Below, one piece after another: positions 45,310 to 56,200 of a stretch of 64,000 nucleotides of DNA. The notes under the pieces were generated by a model. That model did not search any database, was not told the origin of the DNA, and saw only the letters and a program-made list of their open reading frames with translations. A program made the translations under genes and the position numbers. The DNA comes from Acanthornis magna (lineage: Eukaryota; Chordata; Aves; Passeriformes; Acanthizidae), in contig JAWUZG010000029.1 in the NCBI GenBank assembly GCA_036785705.1, forward strand, positions 17,189,501-17,253,500. The letters are read 5' to 3'. Position 1 is the stretch's first letter. Each line of letters begins with the position of its first letter.

Positions 45310-45505
45310 AAGGATTGTCAAGTGTTGGAACAGGCTGCCCAGGGAAGTGATTGAGTCACCATCCCTGGAGGTATTTAAAGGCCATGTGGATCTGCCACTT
45401 AGGGATATGGTTTAGTGGTGGAACTCAGAAGTACTACGTTACCAGTTGAACCTGATTATCCTAAAGGTCTTTTCCAACCTAAGTAATTCTATGATTCTAT
45501 TACTT
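45310..45505 (+). repeat. CR1 LINE 3' end
   Basis: GGAACAGGCTGCCCAGGGAA to CCTGGAGGTATTTAAAGGCC and a terminal ATTCTATG-ATTCTAT octamer pair: a textbook 5'-truncated CR1. Confidence 0.93.
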
Positions 45506-45944
45506 TTAATATTACTTCATGAAGATATGCTGCTTCCACCTATCTCAGCTGTAATCGTAGGAAAGTGACTTCCTATGCAAGAATTCTATGCAGTCTTTCA
45601 CTGGAATCTCTTGTTTTAGCTGGTCTTGCCAATTTCAATTCTTGTGGTGTTCCTCTACTGACAGTCTAATGTACAAGATCTCTGATATACATTACACCTC
45701 TATCACAGACGTACAGAATCCCGCTCTTTTTGCTAAAAAGACAACACATCAGAATGAAATTACAAGCTTCACTTTTTCTTGCTTCCTATCCATAGTACTC
45801 TGGGATGCAATAATGGCAAGGAAGCAACTCATTTAAGACAGATTTGAAACAGTTATTTTATTTAGACATAAGCAGCCAAGCATATTATAATTTTACTATT
45901 TTAAATATTACAGCACCATAGAAATAAAATAGCTTTCAAGGGAC

Positions 45945-46474
45945 TGAGGCGCGGATAGACTCCACAACTCGAAAGTTGTAAAGTAGGTATGTTTATTCAG
46001 CACCAGGCACACAGGGGATCGTTCCTCCACAGGCATGCGCGCCATCAGCAGTACTCCGCTTGGTTTATATCAGGTTACAAGTTACATACTCATTAAGTTG
46101 CCTAACACGCCTATACATATTTATAGCCTATCCCGAAATCATTTGCATAGTCCTTAGTCATCAATATGTAAGCTTTGCGTCTGTGCATTGCCTCCTGGTG
46201 GTCGTGGGCAGGGGTCTCAGAGATGAAGGCTGAAGACTTCATCAGCCTTGCACTTCTCACCTTGGCTGTTGACACATGCTCACTGGATTCCTGGACTTAG
46301 CCCAAGCCTCATAGCGGGTCTCAGCCAGTTTCAGGGCTCCAGAGCAAGAACTAAGTTGCTTCCTTTTATCAATAGCCTGTATTCTTGTTTTGTTTGCTGA
46401 GCATTGACCAAGCAATCAAGTGAGCAATGCAAGCTTTTTACACAAAGCCTTTAACCCTTGATTTCCTTCTGTCA
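45945..46474 (-). repeat. Solo LTR of family A (inverted)
   Basis: Starts TGAGGCGCGGATAGACTC, the complement of the family A LTR end, and holds the inverted AATAAAC and CATGCGC segments. Ends TTCTGTCA. An exact GGAC duplication flanks it (45,941-45,944 and 46,475-46,478). At 530 bases it is shorter than the proviral LTRs. Confidence 0.9.
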
Positions 46475-46606
46475 GGACCTCTGAAAGGTCCATAGTCCTA
46501 CCTGCTCGAAGTGAATTTAACTACAAGCTAGATAAGGTTGCATAAGATCCCATCCAGGTGGTTTTTTTTCCATCTTCAAGGGCATAGATTCTACCACCTC
46601 TCTGGC

Positions 46607-47561
46607 TGTCTTGGTTTAAGACAATTTAAGGAGCAGACATTCCAAAGTGAGGTACCTCCCCTTTTAGTTTAACCTACTCCCCTTTTCACCAATAGGACAG
46701 ATGAATGTAAGAAGATGTAAGTGAAAAAAAAGTTTACTAAAAAATGAAACAGCAACAGGCAAAAATAACAGTGATAATCACTGATAATCACTAGATACAA
46801 AGTTGCTGAATCTCATGGACTCCCCAGGGACAAAGAGAAACAAAATGGCTGAGAAACCTCTCCCCCTAGATGGCACCCTCCACAAACAACCTTGTGGTCT
46901 GAGAGACAAAGGCAGAAATGGCAGACAAGCCCTCCCCCCAAGATGGTACCCTCTGCTGACAGCCATGTGGTCTGAGAGACAAAGATGATGGACAAACCCT
47001 GCTCGGCTCAACCTTCCCCCTGGAAAAAAAAGGGGAAGGTAGGAGGAGCTTATGAAGCAGTTCTGGTGGCAGATGGCGCACACTGGCATTGCCTGGGGGC
47101 CCCGTGGTGTCAGCTGCCCTGCTCCTTTTGGTGACTGTGGCGTTGTGTGTGTGTGTGAGGTCAGTGCAGCTGCTCAAGGCCTCCTCCTGCCACCTGTGCA
47201 CTCAGCTGGTGTCAGTGCTGCTCTCCCGAAGGGGGAAGAGCAGGGAGAAGAAAGTGGGCCTTTGTGCACCAGAGAACATCAGCCCAGTTGCTACTTGGAG
47301 ACCTGCCTGAAGCAACCTCCTCAGGAGCCTGGAGAGAGACAAAAAAAGGCTTCTGCCTTGTACCATCCCAGCTTCCCTACAAGAATGAAAGAGAAAGGCA
47401 AAGGAGTTTCTGCCTGAGTGCCCCAGACCTTAAAAAGACCCTGGCACACATCGACCTCTGCAATTCTGTTTCTGGACACCAGATCTTAAAGAGACAGTAA
47501 CAATTTTTGGCATAGAACAGATAGATATGGAATACAATAACATTTTGGGTTACGCAGAACA
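46607..47561 (-). repeat. Solo LTR-like element H inside CR1
   Basis: 955 bases from TGTCTTGGTTTAAGAC to GCAGAACA. The flanks CTGGC and CTGAC match at four of five, and the CR1 continues across. An AGTAAA-type signal on the minus strand near 46,733 suggests inverted orientation. It shares its opening TGTCTTG and layout with the element starting at 6,371. Confidence 0.65.
46845..46995. repeat. Tandem repeat of about 72 bases, two copies, in element H
   Basis: TGTGGTCTGAGAGACAAAG and AGATGGCACC/AGATGGTACC recur at a spacing of about 72 bases. The second copy runs out near 46,995. Confidence 0.75.
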
Positions 47562-48060
47562 CTGACCAACCTGCTTAACTGTTCTAAGAGTGAGGAATCT
47601 TTTTATCCTTTCCACTCAGAATTTCTCTTGTTTCAGTCTGAGTTTGTTACTTCTTGCTGTGCATCTCAGAGAATGGCTTGGCTTGTTTTTCTCTATAAAC
47701 CAACTTAGATAGTTGAAGACAGCAATCAGATTTAGTCTTCTCTTCTCTTGGCTGGATAAACCCAGTTAGATCAGCCTCTCCCTGTATATATTATGAGGCC
47801 CCTAGTGGACCATTCCTCCTGCTTGTCAACGTCAATGTGAATGACAGGCCTGCCTTTGCATATCATGTGGTCCCTGCAATTTTCTGTCATGCCAACTTGC
47901 ATGCATGCAAGTTGCATGCAAAAGGGTCCTTTTGTCCCCTTGTCCAGGTCATTGGTCATGATGTTAAACAGTGTCAGCCTCAGTGTTGACCATTAAGAAA
48001 TCCTATTTAACTGGGATGCCAGCTATATGACCACTGCGGTTAGTCATAGAGGAGTCATTT

Positions 48061-48602
48061 ACCTTTGGTTTTCTGGTCTAACCAAATATTTTCCTATTTT
48101 ACTTCTCTCTCTCTCTGTCTCGCTCCCTCTTTATACAGATATGTACACACACATACACACATTCTGCAGTTTCTATTACATAAATTGACAGTAAAGGAAT
48201 TTTATACAGAATGTGCTAATTTTGGCTTTTCTGCTCAATTTTCACCTGCTCTTTTGTAGTTTTCTTCTAGTATAAATCCAGACTCACCAGTTGAACTCAT
48301 CTGCTGGGTTATCACTGCATAGTAGTCAGAGTGGTGGAAAGTAATACATGGGAGTTTTTTTAAATGAGTGTACTCTAGGATACAAAAAGCTTCTGTTTCC
48401 CATAGACTCATGGACATTGTGTAGGAATCTGGGTGAGTCATTGTTATAAATGGCAAAAGGTGAATTTGGCTTTCATATATTAAAATTCTTAATGAGTTAA
48501 TTGGTTAATTACTACATTATGGATGTTATAATGTTTTGTGACATGTTAATGAGTTAATTGGGCTGTGAATATTACAGTGTCTTGGTTAGTTGTTGTTGTA
48601 AA
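48061..48602. other. Intergenic sequence
   Basis: A TCTCTCTGTCTCGCTC low-complexity run at 48,105-48,128 and two copies of TTAATGAGTTAATTGG at about 48,490 and 48,546. No gene seen. Confidence 0.5.
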
Positions 48603-48693
48603 TGTCCTGGTTGCAGTGGGGGGGGGTTCCATTGTCATATTCGATTAATAATGATTAATAACCATAATACAAAATGGCTGACAAGATTGGACT

Positions 48694-49274
48694 GTGTTCC
48701 AAGAACCGCACATAAGGGACGAGAATAATGAACTGTTTAAGCCGGACTTAATCTTTGTTAAGGGTGGGAGGGCGTTTGTGGTAGATGTGACTGTTCGTTA
48801 TGAGCACTCCAACTCTTCGTTGAAGGATGCTGCTGCCGAGAAGGCTAGGAAATACCAAGGCCTTCGCAAACAGGTCCAAGACCTGACAAACGCAGCAGAC
48901 ATTCGGTTCGTGGGCTTTCCCGTGGGGGCGCGTGGGAAATGGTTCGCGAAAAACGCTGAGCTGTTAGCGGCCCTGGGTCTCTCTAAGACGAGGCTAGAGA
49001 AGACCGCCCGGACCCTAACATCCAGCGCCCTCTTCTCCTCTGTTGATATTGTACATTTATTTGTGAGCAAAGCTCGCTCGATTGTATCAATTTCTACCTA
49101 AATAAAGTATACTGGTTTCTCGCTTGGACAGTGGGTTAGGCGACAGTGGGACACCTATTCTATCGCGCCACCCACTGCCCATATTTGGGCTGTGATTCGA
49201 CCTGATTCGACCAGGTGGATGGGCCACCTTTACTTAACCCGGAAAAGAAACATATAAATTTATGTGTTTAGTAA

Positions 49275-49275
<1 letters not shown>
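48694..49275 (+). mobile_element. R2 non-LTR retrotransposon, 5'-truncated 3' end
   Basis: R2 elements insert by target-primed reverse transcription at one exact site of the 28S rRNA gene. Bases 48,694-49,101 are an open frame of about 135 codons with EPHI, KPDLIFVKGGRAF and VVDVTVRYEHS: the PD...D core of the restriction-like endonuclease, followed by a Lys (EKARKYQ). The end of the ORF (LFVSKARSIVSIST, stop at 49,099) and a 174-base 3' UTR follow. The reverse transcriptase and everything upstream are missing. The 28S sequence that follows begins exactly where R2 inserts, which settles the identity. The frame is undamaged, so insertion may not be very old. Confidence 0.93.
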
Positions 49276-49320
<45 letters not shown>

Positions 49321-49353
49321 GAACGAGATTCCCACTGTCACTACCTACTATCC

Positions 49354-49384
<31 letters not shown>

Positions 49385-49391
49385 CGGAATC

Positions 49392-49429
<38 letters not shown>

Positions 49430-49530
49430 TGGCACTGTGAAGAGACATGAGAGGTGTAGAATAAGTGGGAGGCCGGGCGCGCGCTCGGCGGTGCGGGGCG
49501 ACCCGCCCGCCGGCGTCCCGGCCGTCGGTC
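49276..49530 (+). pseudogene. 28S rRNA gene fragment downstream of the R2 site
   Basis: Begins TAGCCAAATGCCTCGTCATC, the sequence immediately 3' of the R2 cleavage site, and continues through GGAACGGGCTTGGCGGAATC and GACATGAGAGGTGTAGAATA into a GC-rich expansion segment (49,475-49,530), where it stops. Two positions differ from the conserved 28S sequence as I know it: A at 49,340 for C, and T at 49,436 for G. The fragment is far too short to be functional. Confidence 0.93.
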
Positions 49531-50259
49531 TCCAGAAAGTTCCATGAGAAATGTCAATCAAGATGCCAGTTAAGGGGAGATCCCTTCCAATATCTTGACT
49601 GAGCATGCTCCATGGGGTTGGGCCCAGATTGGGCCGCCCCAATGGGCAGACAAGGGGGCGGGCTGGAAGCATCAGAACCTGTGATTGGGTGAATGTATCC
49701 GAATGTATCTAAACCTTTTGATGGACATTCAGAGGGATAAAAGGAGCTGCACAGGCCCTGGGAGGTATGCTTCTGGCCAGACCAGCCACACATCCCATCC
49801 TGTGTGTTTGTATTGTGGGCCTCCTAATTGGTTTTTGGTTTTTTTTGTTAATAAATAGTTAAAACTTCACATCGTGAAGCCTCGTTCTTCACAGTCATCA
49901 CCGAGTTCAGGGTGCAACTTCCTTCTCAAGCTTTCTCCTTCTTTACCATATTTTCTGAGTGTTCTGTGCATATTTCTTCAATACTGCAATACCTCTTTTT
50001 TAGGCCTTTTCTTGTTCTCTGTGATTTGCCAGGTATTGGAAAGCAGCTCTGTTGCCACTCATCATTTAGAGGTACACTCTCTTTTGATTATGAAAATAAC
50101 TCTGAGAGGGGCTTTGGTTCTTGCTTCTGTTACCATGACATCAAATTTTTTTTAAATGTGTAATTTCTGAAGTATCCTTCTTAGTGCTTCTTCTCAGTAT
50201 TGGGAGAACATCCAGGTAGTAAATTATCTGGCATGGTTCGCCTGTATAGTTTTACTGCA

Positions 50260-50790
50260 TGTGTTGGAAAATATACCAGTTTAAAAATTTTGTGTAACTT
50301 TGGTCAAAGGTTTTGCTTGTCTTCACCCCGGGAAAAGGAATTTTCTTTCCAGGGCATTGTTCTACCAGGTGAGGTCTGATGAACTCAACTTACCAACAGA
50401 CTGGGAGTAGCCCAAAAGATAAAGGGCTATCAGCGGCCATTAACAGAATGTCATCTCCAAACCTCACCCCTGGCTGGTCAGAGACACCTGGTCTGGGAAA
50501 AGAGAGGTAAGAAAGAAGACCTAATTAACATCAAAGGCAAAGAGATTTGGATCCAGTGGGTAACTGAATACTGGGGGTTGCTCAGCTCTGGACTAATGAA
50601 CTTTGAAACAGTGCATCTCTGTGGGTTTTGACTGTATAAAATTTGGGGGAAAATCCTGTAAAATTCATGCATCATGGAATGATTCTCTCTGCACACCCGG
50701 GCTATGTGTGGATGACATTATTTTTGTGGTACATCCTGGCCAGAGCAACATCCTGGCTAGATAATAAAGTAATGCCTTGACTCTCTAACA
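50260..50790 (+). repeat. Probable solo LTR (family F)
   Basis: A TATA-like TGTATAAAAT near 50,631 and AATAAAG near 50,763, followed by CTCTCTAACA, resemble the 3' half of an LTR. The start near TGTTGGAAAATATACC is tentative and no target duplication was found. Confidence 0.45.
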
Positions 50791-51089
50791 TAAAAAATGT
50801 TGTTGGAGGGTTTTTGTTTTTCCTGTACTTTTGGTGATCCATGCAGTGAATTCTTTTACTTGTTTTACATGATAGAGGAAGGAGACAGTATTGGTTACAA
50901 TGATCTATTTAAAATCTCTCATGATTAATCTTTAAGATCTTTCTTGTAAAAAAAAGCTCAACTTTATTGTGGTAAATTCTGTGACACAACATTGGTAGGA
51001 TCCTCTTGTATTCTTTTCCTTGAAATTACATAAAGTAGGAAAAGTTGACTAGAAATCACAGGGATGTGACTACTCTTTGGTAGATCCAC

Positions 51090-51638
51090 TGATACGAGGG
51101 ACGGAAGAGTTAAGGAACGCAATGCTTGGTAAAACCACTTCCTAAACAATGCATATTGCTTGCTTAATATTATTGTGCTTGCCAAAAGCAGGACAAGAGA
51201 TGTAAGACTATAGTAAAAAGGAAACAACTGTGACCTGGTTCCTGCTCTCTGGACCCATAAACCAGATAAGACTGGCACCGAAGTTTGGACTAAGGTCACG
51301 GAACCAGAGAGCAGGCGCAAGAAAGCAAGGTAAGAAGTTCAACCCTGAGGGAAGACTCGTTTCCTTCGTCTCGGGACCCCTGCCCATGACCACCAGGTGG
51401 CACTGCACAAGCGCAGTCATATGGAAATTACTTTTGCGCTTATTATAATACGAAGCGAGGATAAGTCATGAATATATATAGATAGGTGTGTTAGGCAACT
51501 GAATGAATATGCAACCTGTAACCTGATATAAACCAGAGGGAGTACCATTGGCGTTTTGCGCATGTCTTTGGAGAAGCAATCCCCCATGTGCCCCGCGCTG
51601 AATAAACATACCTAGTCGTGGAGTCTATCTGCGCCTCA
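51090..51638 (+). repeat. Solo LTR of family A
   Basis: From TGATACGAGGG to TGCGCCTCA, sharing ACAATGCATATTGCTTGCT, CATGACCACCAGGTGGCACT and AATAAACATACCTA with the provirus A LTRs. An exact 4-base duplication, CCAC, lies at 51,086-51,089 and 51,639-51,642. Confidence 0.93.
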
Positions 51639-52939
51639 CCACTACATGTCAGCTATGTAGCAAAACAGATGCAATGGAGCAAGTGCCTTTTGTGCTGGGT
51701 AGAAGTGTAGTTAACTGAAAAATATATACACGGTAAGCCCAATATGTTGGATTTTGCATAGACACTGGAGATGCTTTGTGTTCATATTGGGGATCTCAGC
51801 AGAACATACTACTGCTCATCCAGATTTTCCAGGCAGAACTATGGATGCTCAGAAACTTTGTAGCTAGATATAGTTTACAGCTAAATTCTTCACCCAAAAT
51901 AGGTTGCCTGCTGCAAGCAAATCAGAAGTTGTGATGGACTGAAATGCTATGGTTAATGGCTTAAACATTGTTATGAAAGATTTTTTTGTCCATTATGGCA
52001 AAACTATATAAAGGAGCTGCCACCATCAAAGCCCACCCCTCCCTGAATATGCCTTTTGACTGGAACTTTGGACTGTGAGTTAAGCCACCTAAAGGAAACT
52101 TGAGATAAGATAAAGGTGACAATATTGTCCAGTTATCTCAGGTCTAGGAAGAAGTAAACAAGTCTGAGGAAGAAGAATGTATGTACAAAGGAAGCCAGAC
52201 CCAGCAGCTGTTCTGAAAATCAGCTCTGGCTGGGTTTGGGGTGGGAAGGCCATAGCTCACAGACTTATTTCTTGAGGCCCAGTGTGCATACACTCCATTC
52301 CAACCAAGGGTGGAGGAGGAGAGTTTTGGGTGTGAGGCATAACCTCTAGTCAGAGAGAGTTAACACCCATCCTCCCTTAGACAAGCTGACTCAGTTGTAA
52401 ACTCCCCCACACCCTAGGAAGGCCACATCCACATGGGACATTTATATGAGAGGCAGCTGAAGAGGTGTCATAAACCATTAGACCCCAAAAGTGCACCCAG
52501 ACTCTTTTGTGGGGGCTTGCACTGGAGGACCAATGCAAAGTGATGCAACAGATCAGAATCTGTTGCAAGAGGCAGTATCAAACTTGCCCCCCTCTCCCAG
52601 GGAAGGTACCTGGGCATTCCCACCTGGCCCAAATGTATATTGATCCATTGCACTCTGTTTTGCAGGACCCTCACCACCAAGAAGACTGGAAGAAGAGGAT
52701 CAATGAGACACCATTGGGATCCATTGAGTGGTGATATTTTCTACTTAATCTGTCTTCTCTGTCACTCTCTTTCTCTCCATGGCCCTTTTCCTATTTTCTT
52801 TCTCTCTTTCTCTCTCCCTCTCCCTCACATTCACTGTTAAATAAAATCCATACGATTGACTTCAGCATATATGGTATATGATCTTGTTTGCACCTTAATT
52901 CAAGCAGAAGCATCTCTAATAATTTTAATAACTGGATCA

Positions 52940-54285
52940 TGTCAGGAAAATTAATCCATAAACACCAGAGGTTTATGTCCACAAAGGAGACAGAGGAGTC
53001 CTGTAACTTTATTCATGAATAAAGGGAGAGGTCATGGGCATTTCCCACGGGGTCTCTGTCAGAGACTGAAATAGTTCATGCCTTAAACATTGATATAAAA
53101 TTTTGCTTATTATAACAAAAACTGTATAAAGAAGCTGCAACCAAAGAAGCCTCTCTTGGAGATACCTGACTGGGACTTTGGACTGAAAGTCAAACTGCTG
53201 AGATTAGATAAAGGGAAACCTATTGTTCAGTCATCTCAGGCTGAAGGAATGCATCCACAAAAGGCCAAAGCCACGAGCTGCTCTGAGAATCACCTCTGGC
53301 TGAGTACTGGGGTGGCGGAGACCACAGCCCACAGAAGCCAGGTTTGCACAGACTTCCCCCCCAACTGAGGGGGGAGGAGGAGGTTTCGGGTGCATGGCAT
53401 AACCTCTGATCAGAGGCAATAAACACCCATCCTCCATCACACAAATCGACCCAGCTACGGAACCCCCAAGCCCACAGGCCACATCCACGAGACATTTACA
53501 TGAGAGGCAGCTGAGGGGGTGTCATAACTCACCAAAGACCCCCCAAAGTGCTAGGCTTTGCACCATGGGGTGTCACGTGATCCAGAGTCTGCTACAAGAG
53601 CGTGCCCCTCTCCCCTGGGGGGACATGCCTGGACATTGCAACCTGGCCTGAGTGTATATTAACCCCTGGGATTCTGTGCTTTTTCGGGGGACTATCACCA
53701 CCAAGAAGACAAGCTGGAGAGGGTCAACACAACATCGTTGGGATCCACAGATGGTGATGTTTTCTTTATCTCTGTCACTCTGTTCCCCCACTTCTTTTCT
53801 TACTTCTCCCTTTCTTTTCTCTCTCTCTCTCTCTCTCTCATATTTACTATCAAATGAAACCCATACTATTGACTGGCATATGGTCTCGTTTGCACCTTAA
53901 GTTGGGCAGAGGTATTTCTAAGAACCTTAATAATTGGATCATAACAGTCTCTCAAATTGCTAGAGGATGCAACTTCTTTTTATCCTAATTTCCTGGCTGC
54001 AGTTCCTTCTCTCTTTCCTCATTGGCTGAGGTACTCAAGAGGTACAGACTTCCCAAATTGCCTAATACAGACCCCCTTCTAATATACATTCCCTCTGCTG
54101 CTTCTTTTCCTTGTGTCTCTGATCTTTTAGCTAAATCCAGGGATTTAGCACAGTCTTGGGTAAGTCAATTAGTGGAACTCCAATAGAATTCCTTCCGATT
54201 GTTTTTTTTAATCTCTCAATATTGGCTTTATCTACCAGCAGACTCACAGTTTGTTTGTAAAGACACTCCCTTCTCATAACTTTCA
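52940..54285 (-). repeat. Solo LTR of family B (inverted), middle layer
   Basis: Pieces 52,940-53,056 and 53,952-54,285 are the inverted provirus B LTR, including CCTTTATTCATGAATAAAG and TTTTTATCCTAATTTCCTGG. It begins TGTCAGGAAAATT and ends ACTTTCA. ATCA flanks it on both sides; a 5-base GATCA would fit if one base was lost. Confidence 0.88.
53057..53946 (+). repeat. Solo LTR of family C, inner layer
   Basis: 890 bases from TGTCAGAGACTGAAATAG to GGATCATAACA, with TATA ACTGTATAAAGAAG near 53,121 and a (CT)n run at 53,816-53,840. An exact 5-base duplication, GTCTC, lies at 53,052-53,056 and 53,947-53,951, within the family B LTR. Confidence 0.93.
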
Positions 54286-54299
54286 ATCATAACAAAAGT

Positions 54300-55480
54300 C
54301 AGTTCCAGGAGTCCTTTAGCATAAAGGCCTTCGGTCCTATGTGCCAGCATGCCTTCCTAGTATGCCATGCACATTTCCCTTTCCTTAGCTCCCTAGGAAT
54401 GCCATACTAAAATGATACTTACTCTGTGCCTTCAGACTGGTGATCTATGCTTAGTTCTTTGTAACGCAACGTGCTGTCTCTGGGTGATGCACATTTCTAC
54501 CTCATTTGCTGTTTTCCAAAATGTTGAGGAATACATCTGGTCCAGTTAGCCCAGTTTGCAAGCTGCAAATCAAGATGCAGATTAAGCTCTGGGCAGGAGC
54601 CTGAGACAAGAGACTGTGAACTGCTGACCTTTAGAATAACATGTATTACTGTGCCATGAATAAGTTTTTGGAACTCGACATCTGAGACTCTGCTATGGAA
54701 AACCTGGGGTTCAACTGGTAAGGAAACCTGGTCTGGCTGCATGCGAGTGAGATCTGTCAAGTAGGGCCACCTTCAGCTCACCTGGAGCCAATCGCTGTGA
54801 AGGGGCTTCAGTCCAAGGAGTTAAGGTCTCTGGCATTGGGAGCCTGACTGCTGGAGAGTCTTGTAAATGGGCAGACTGGGGAGTTTTCTTAACAAACCAG
54901 ACAGCTTTTATCACCTACTTAGGCCTGTGGGGAGACCTGCTTATTTCTTCCTCCTGGGACAGCAGAGCTGCTACTTGCTGAAGGCTTCAAACCATGGTGC
55001 AAGCTCTTTGGAGCTGTATGGGACTGGTCCGCTATCTCAGCAATATGTAGAAAGGAACAGTTGCTGTAGGCCACCTATTTTTTGTCTGGGCAAAAAGGCT
55101 ATGTGGGGACTTCAGAACTTGTCTTCCATAACCAGGAAAAATACAGAACCTAGGACACCAGGACTAAAGGCAGGATCAGCTTGTGCTTATGCACCTCAGA
55201 AATCAGAAGTGGGTACAGAACTTCAACATCTGAAAAGTCATGCCTGAGACTCCCATCTGGGCCACTGTCTTTTTACTGATGCTCAGATTTCTCAAACCAG
55301 ACTGGCCATTCTGTTACTAGTACCGTGTTATTAATACCCCACCATTATGGTTTTCAGCTTCAGACTAGTTTGGTATTTTGAGTGCAGTTTAACTTCTTTT
55401 ATTTTTACATTTTACTCTCTGTCACTGCTTCTTGGCCAGGACTCTAAATGACCTTTAATTCTATGTCACCTCTCAAATTC
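54300..55480. other. Intergenic sequence
   Basis: Nothing recognised; open frames such as 54,867-55,247 lack domain or splice support. Confidence 0.45.
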
Positions 55481-55769
55481 CTTTCCCCATTTCTTTGTCC
55501 TCTGAGAAGGAGGACCCAGGTTTGTGTGTAATATTTATCAATTTATATGCTGTCTTGGTGTTATTTCTACTTATTCTTTACTCCTTTCTTAGCAAAATTT
55601 AATAATTTGATTTGCTCTTTTTTTTTTGACACTTCTGAGCGTAGATAAGACATTTTCATACAACTACCTGTCTTGTAACAGCTCAAGGTTCTTCCTTTTA
55701 AATGTGAAGGTAGGATGGTTTCTTCCCACACACCCTGCTTTACAATGAGCTTCCCTAAATTCTATCTTT

Positions 55770-56200
55770 TTGCCCATATATCCGGTATCCAAAGACTCTT
55801 CTGCTTGCAGTTCTTCTCAGCCTGCCATTGCCAATATTTCCTTAAATAACACTGTACTGTCAGCAGACTCTGAAACTGTCATTTTCAGATCCTTGAGAAA
55901 TATGTTGCACAGATCAGCCTCCAGAATACTTCCTTGTGGGTCTCTACTGATGACCTCCTTTTCCTGTGAAAAAGGACTATTGACTGTTTTATTTCCTATC
56001 TTTCATTCAGTTATTTACCCCACAATTATTTCTTAGCAGTGTAACTTATAAGAGCTTTTGATGTCAGACCTCTCCAAACACCTTCCAGAAATCCATGGTC
56101 AGGATTCCAGGATCTACCTCTCTTAGTTGCAAGGGACTAATAAATATTTCAGTAGGATTGTGAGGCAATTCTTCCAATTACAAAAACCCCTTATGACTCA
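55770..56200 (-). repeat. Ancient CR1-like fragment
   Basis: CTTGAGAAATATGTTGCACAG followed by CCTTGTGGGTCTCTACTGAT has the layout of the inverted CR1 reverse transcriptase end, strongly diverged. Confidence 0.45.

Larger units (their letters stand above)
45913..48060 (-). repeat. CR1 LINE broken by two solo LTRs
   Basis: Three pieces (45,913-45,944, 46,475-46,606 and 47,562-48,060) read on as one inverted CR1: the 3' tail TTTCAAGGGAC, then ACCACCTCTCTGG, then ACCAACCTGC and on to GTCCAGGTCATTGGTCATGA. Solo LTRs at 45,945 and 46,607 separate them. Confidence 0.78.
48603..49893 (+). repeat. LTR D, probably one LTR split by the R2-28S block
   Basis: The left part (48,603 to about 48,693) opens TGTCCTGGTTGCAG, like a common avian ERV LTR start. 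The right part (about 49,531-49,893) has a TATA-like GATAAAAGG near 49,736, AATAAA near 49,851 and the end TTCTTCACA. Their summed length (~450) suits one LTR. No target duplication was found, and that both parts belong to the same LTR is inferred. Confidence 0.5.
51930..54294 (+). repeat. Solo LTR of family C, outer layer of a three-layer nest
   Basis: Pieces 51,930-52,939 and 54,286-54,294 (ATCATAACA) make one LTR opening TGTGATGGACTGAAATG, with TATA ACTATATAAAGGAG near 52,004 and AATAAA near 52,841. Flanks GAAGT and AAAGT agree at four of five bases. An inverted family B LTR sits nine bases from its end. Confidence 0.8.

Noticed and set aside
49554..49793. Minus-strand open frames beside the 28S fragment
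   Set aside because: They cover LTR promoter and poly-A sequence read backwards; no protein features.
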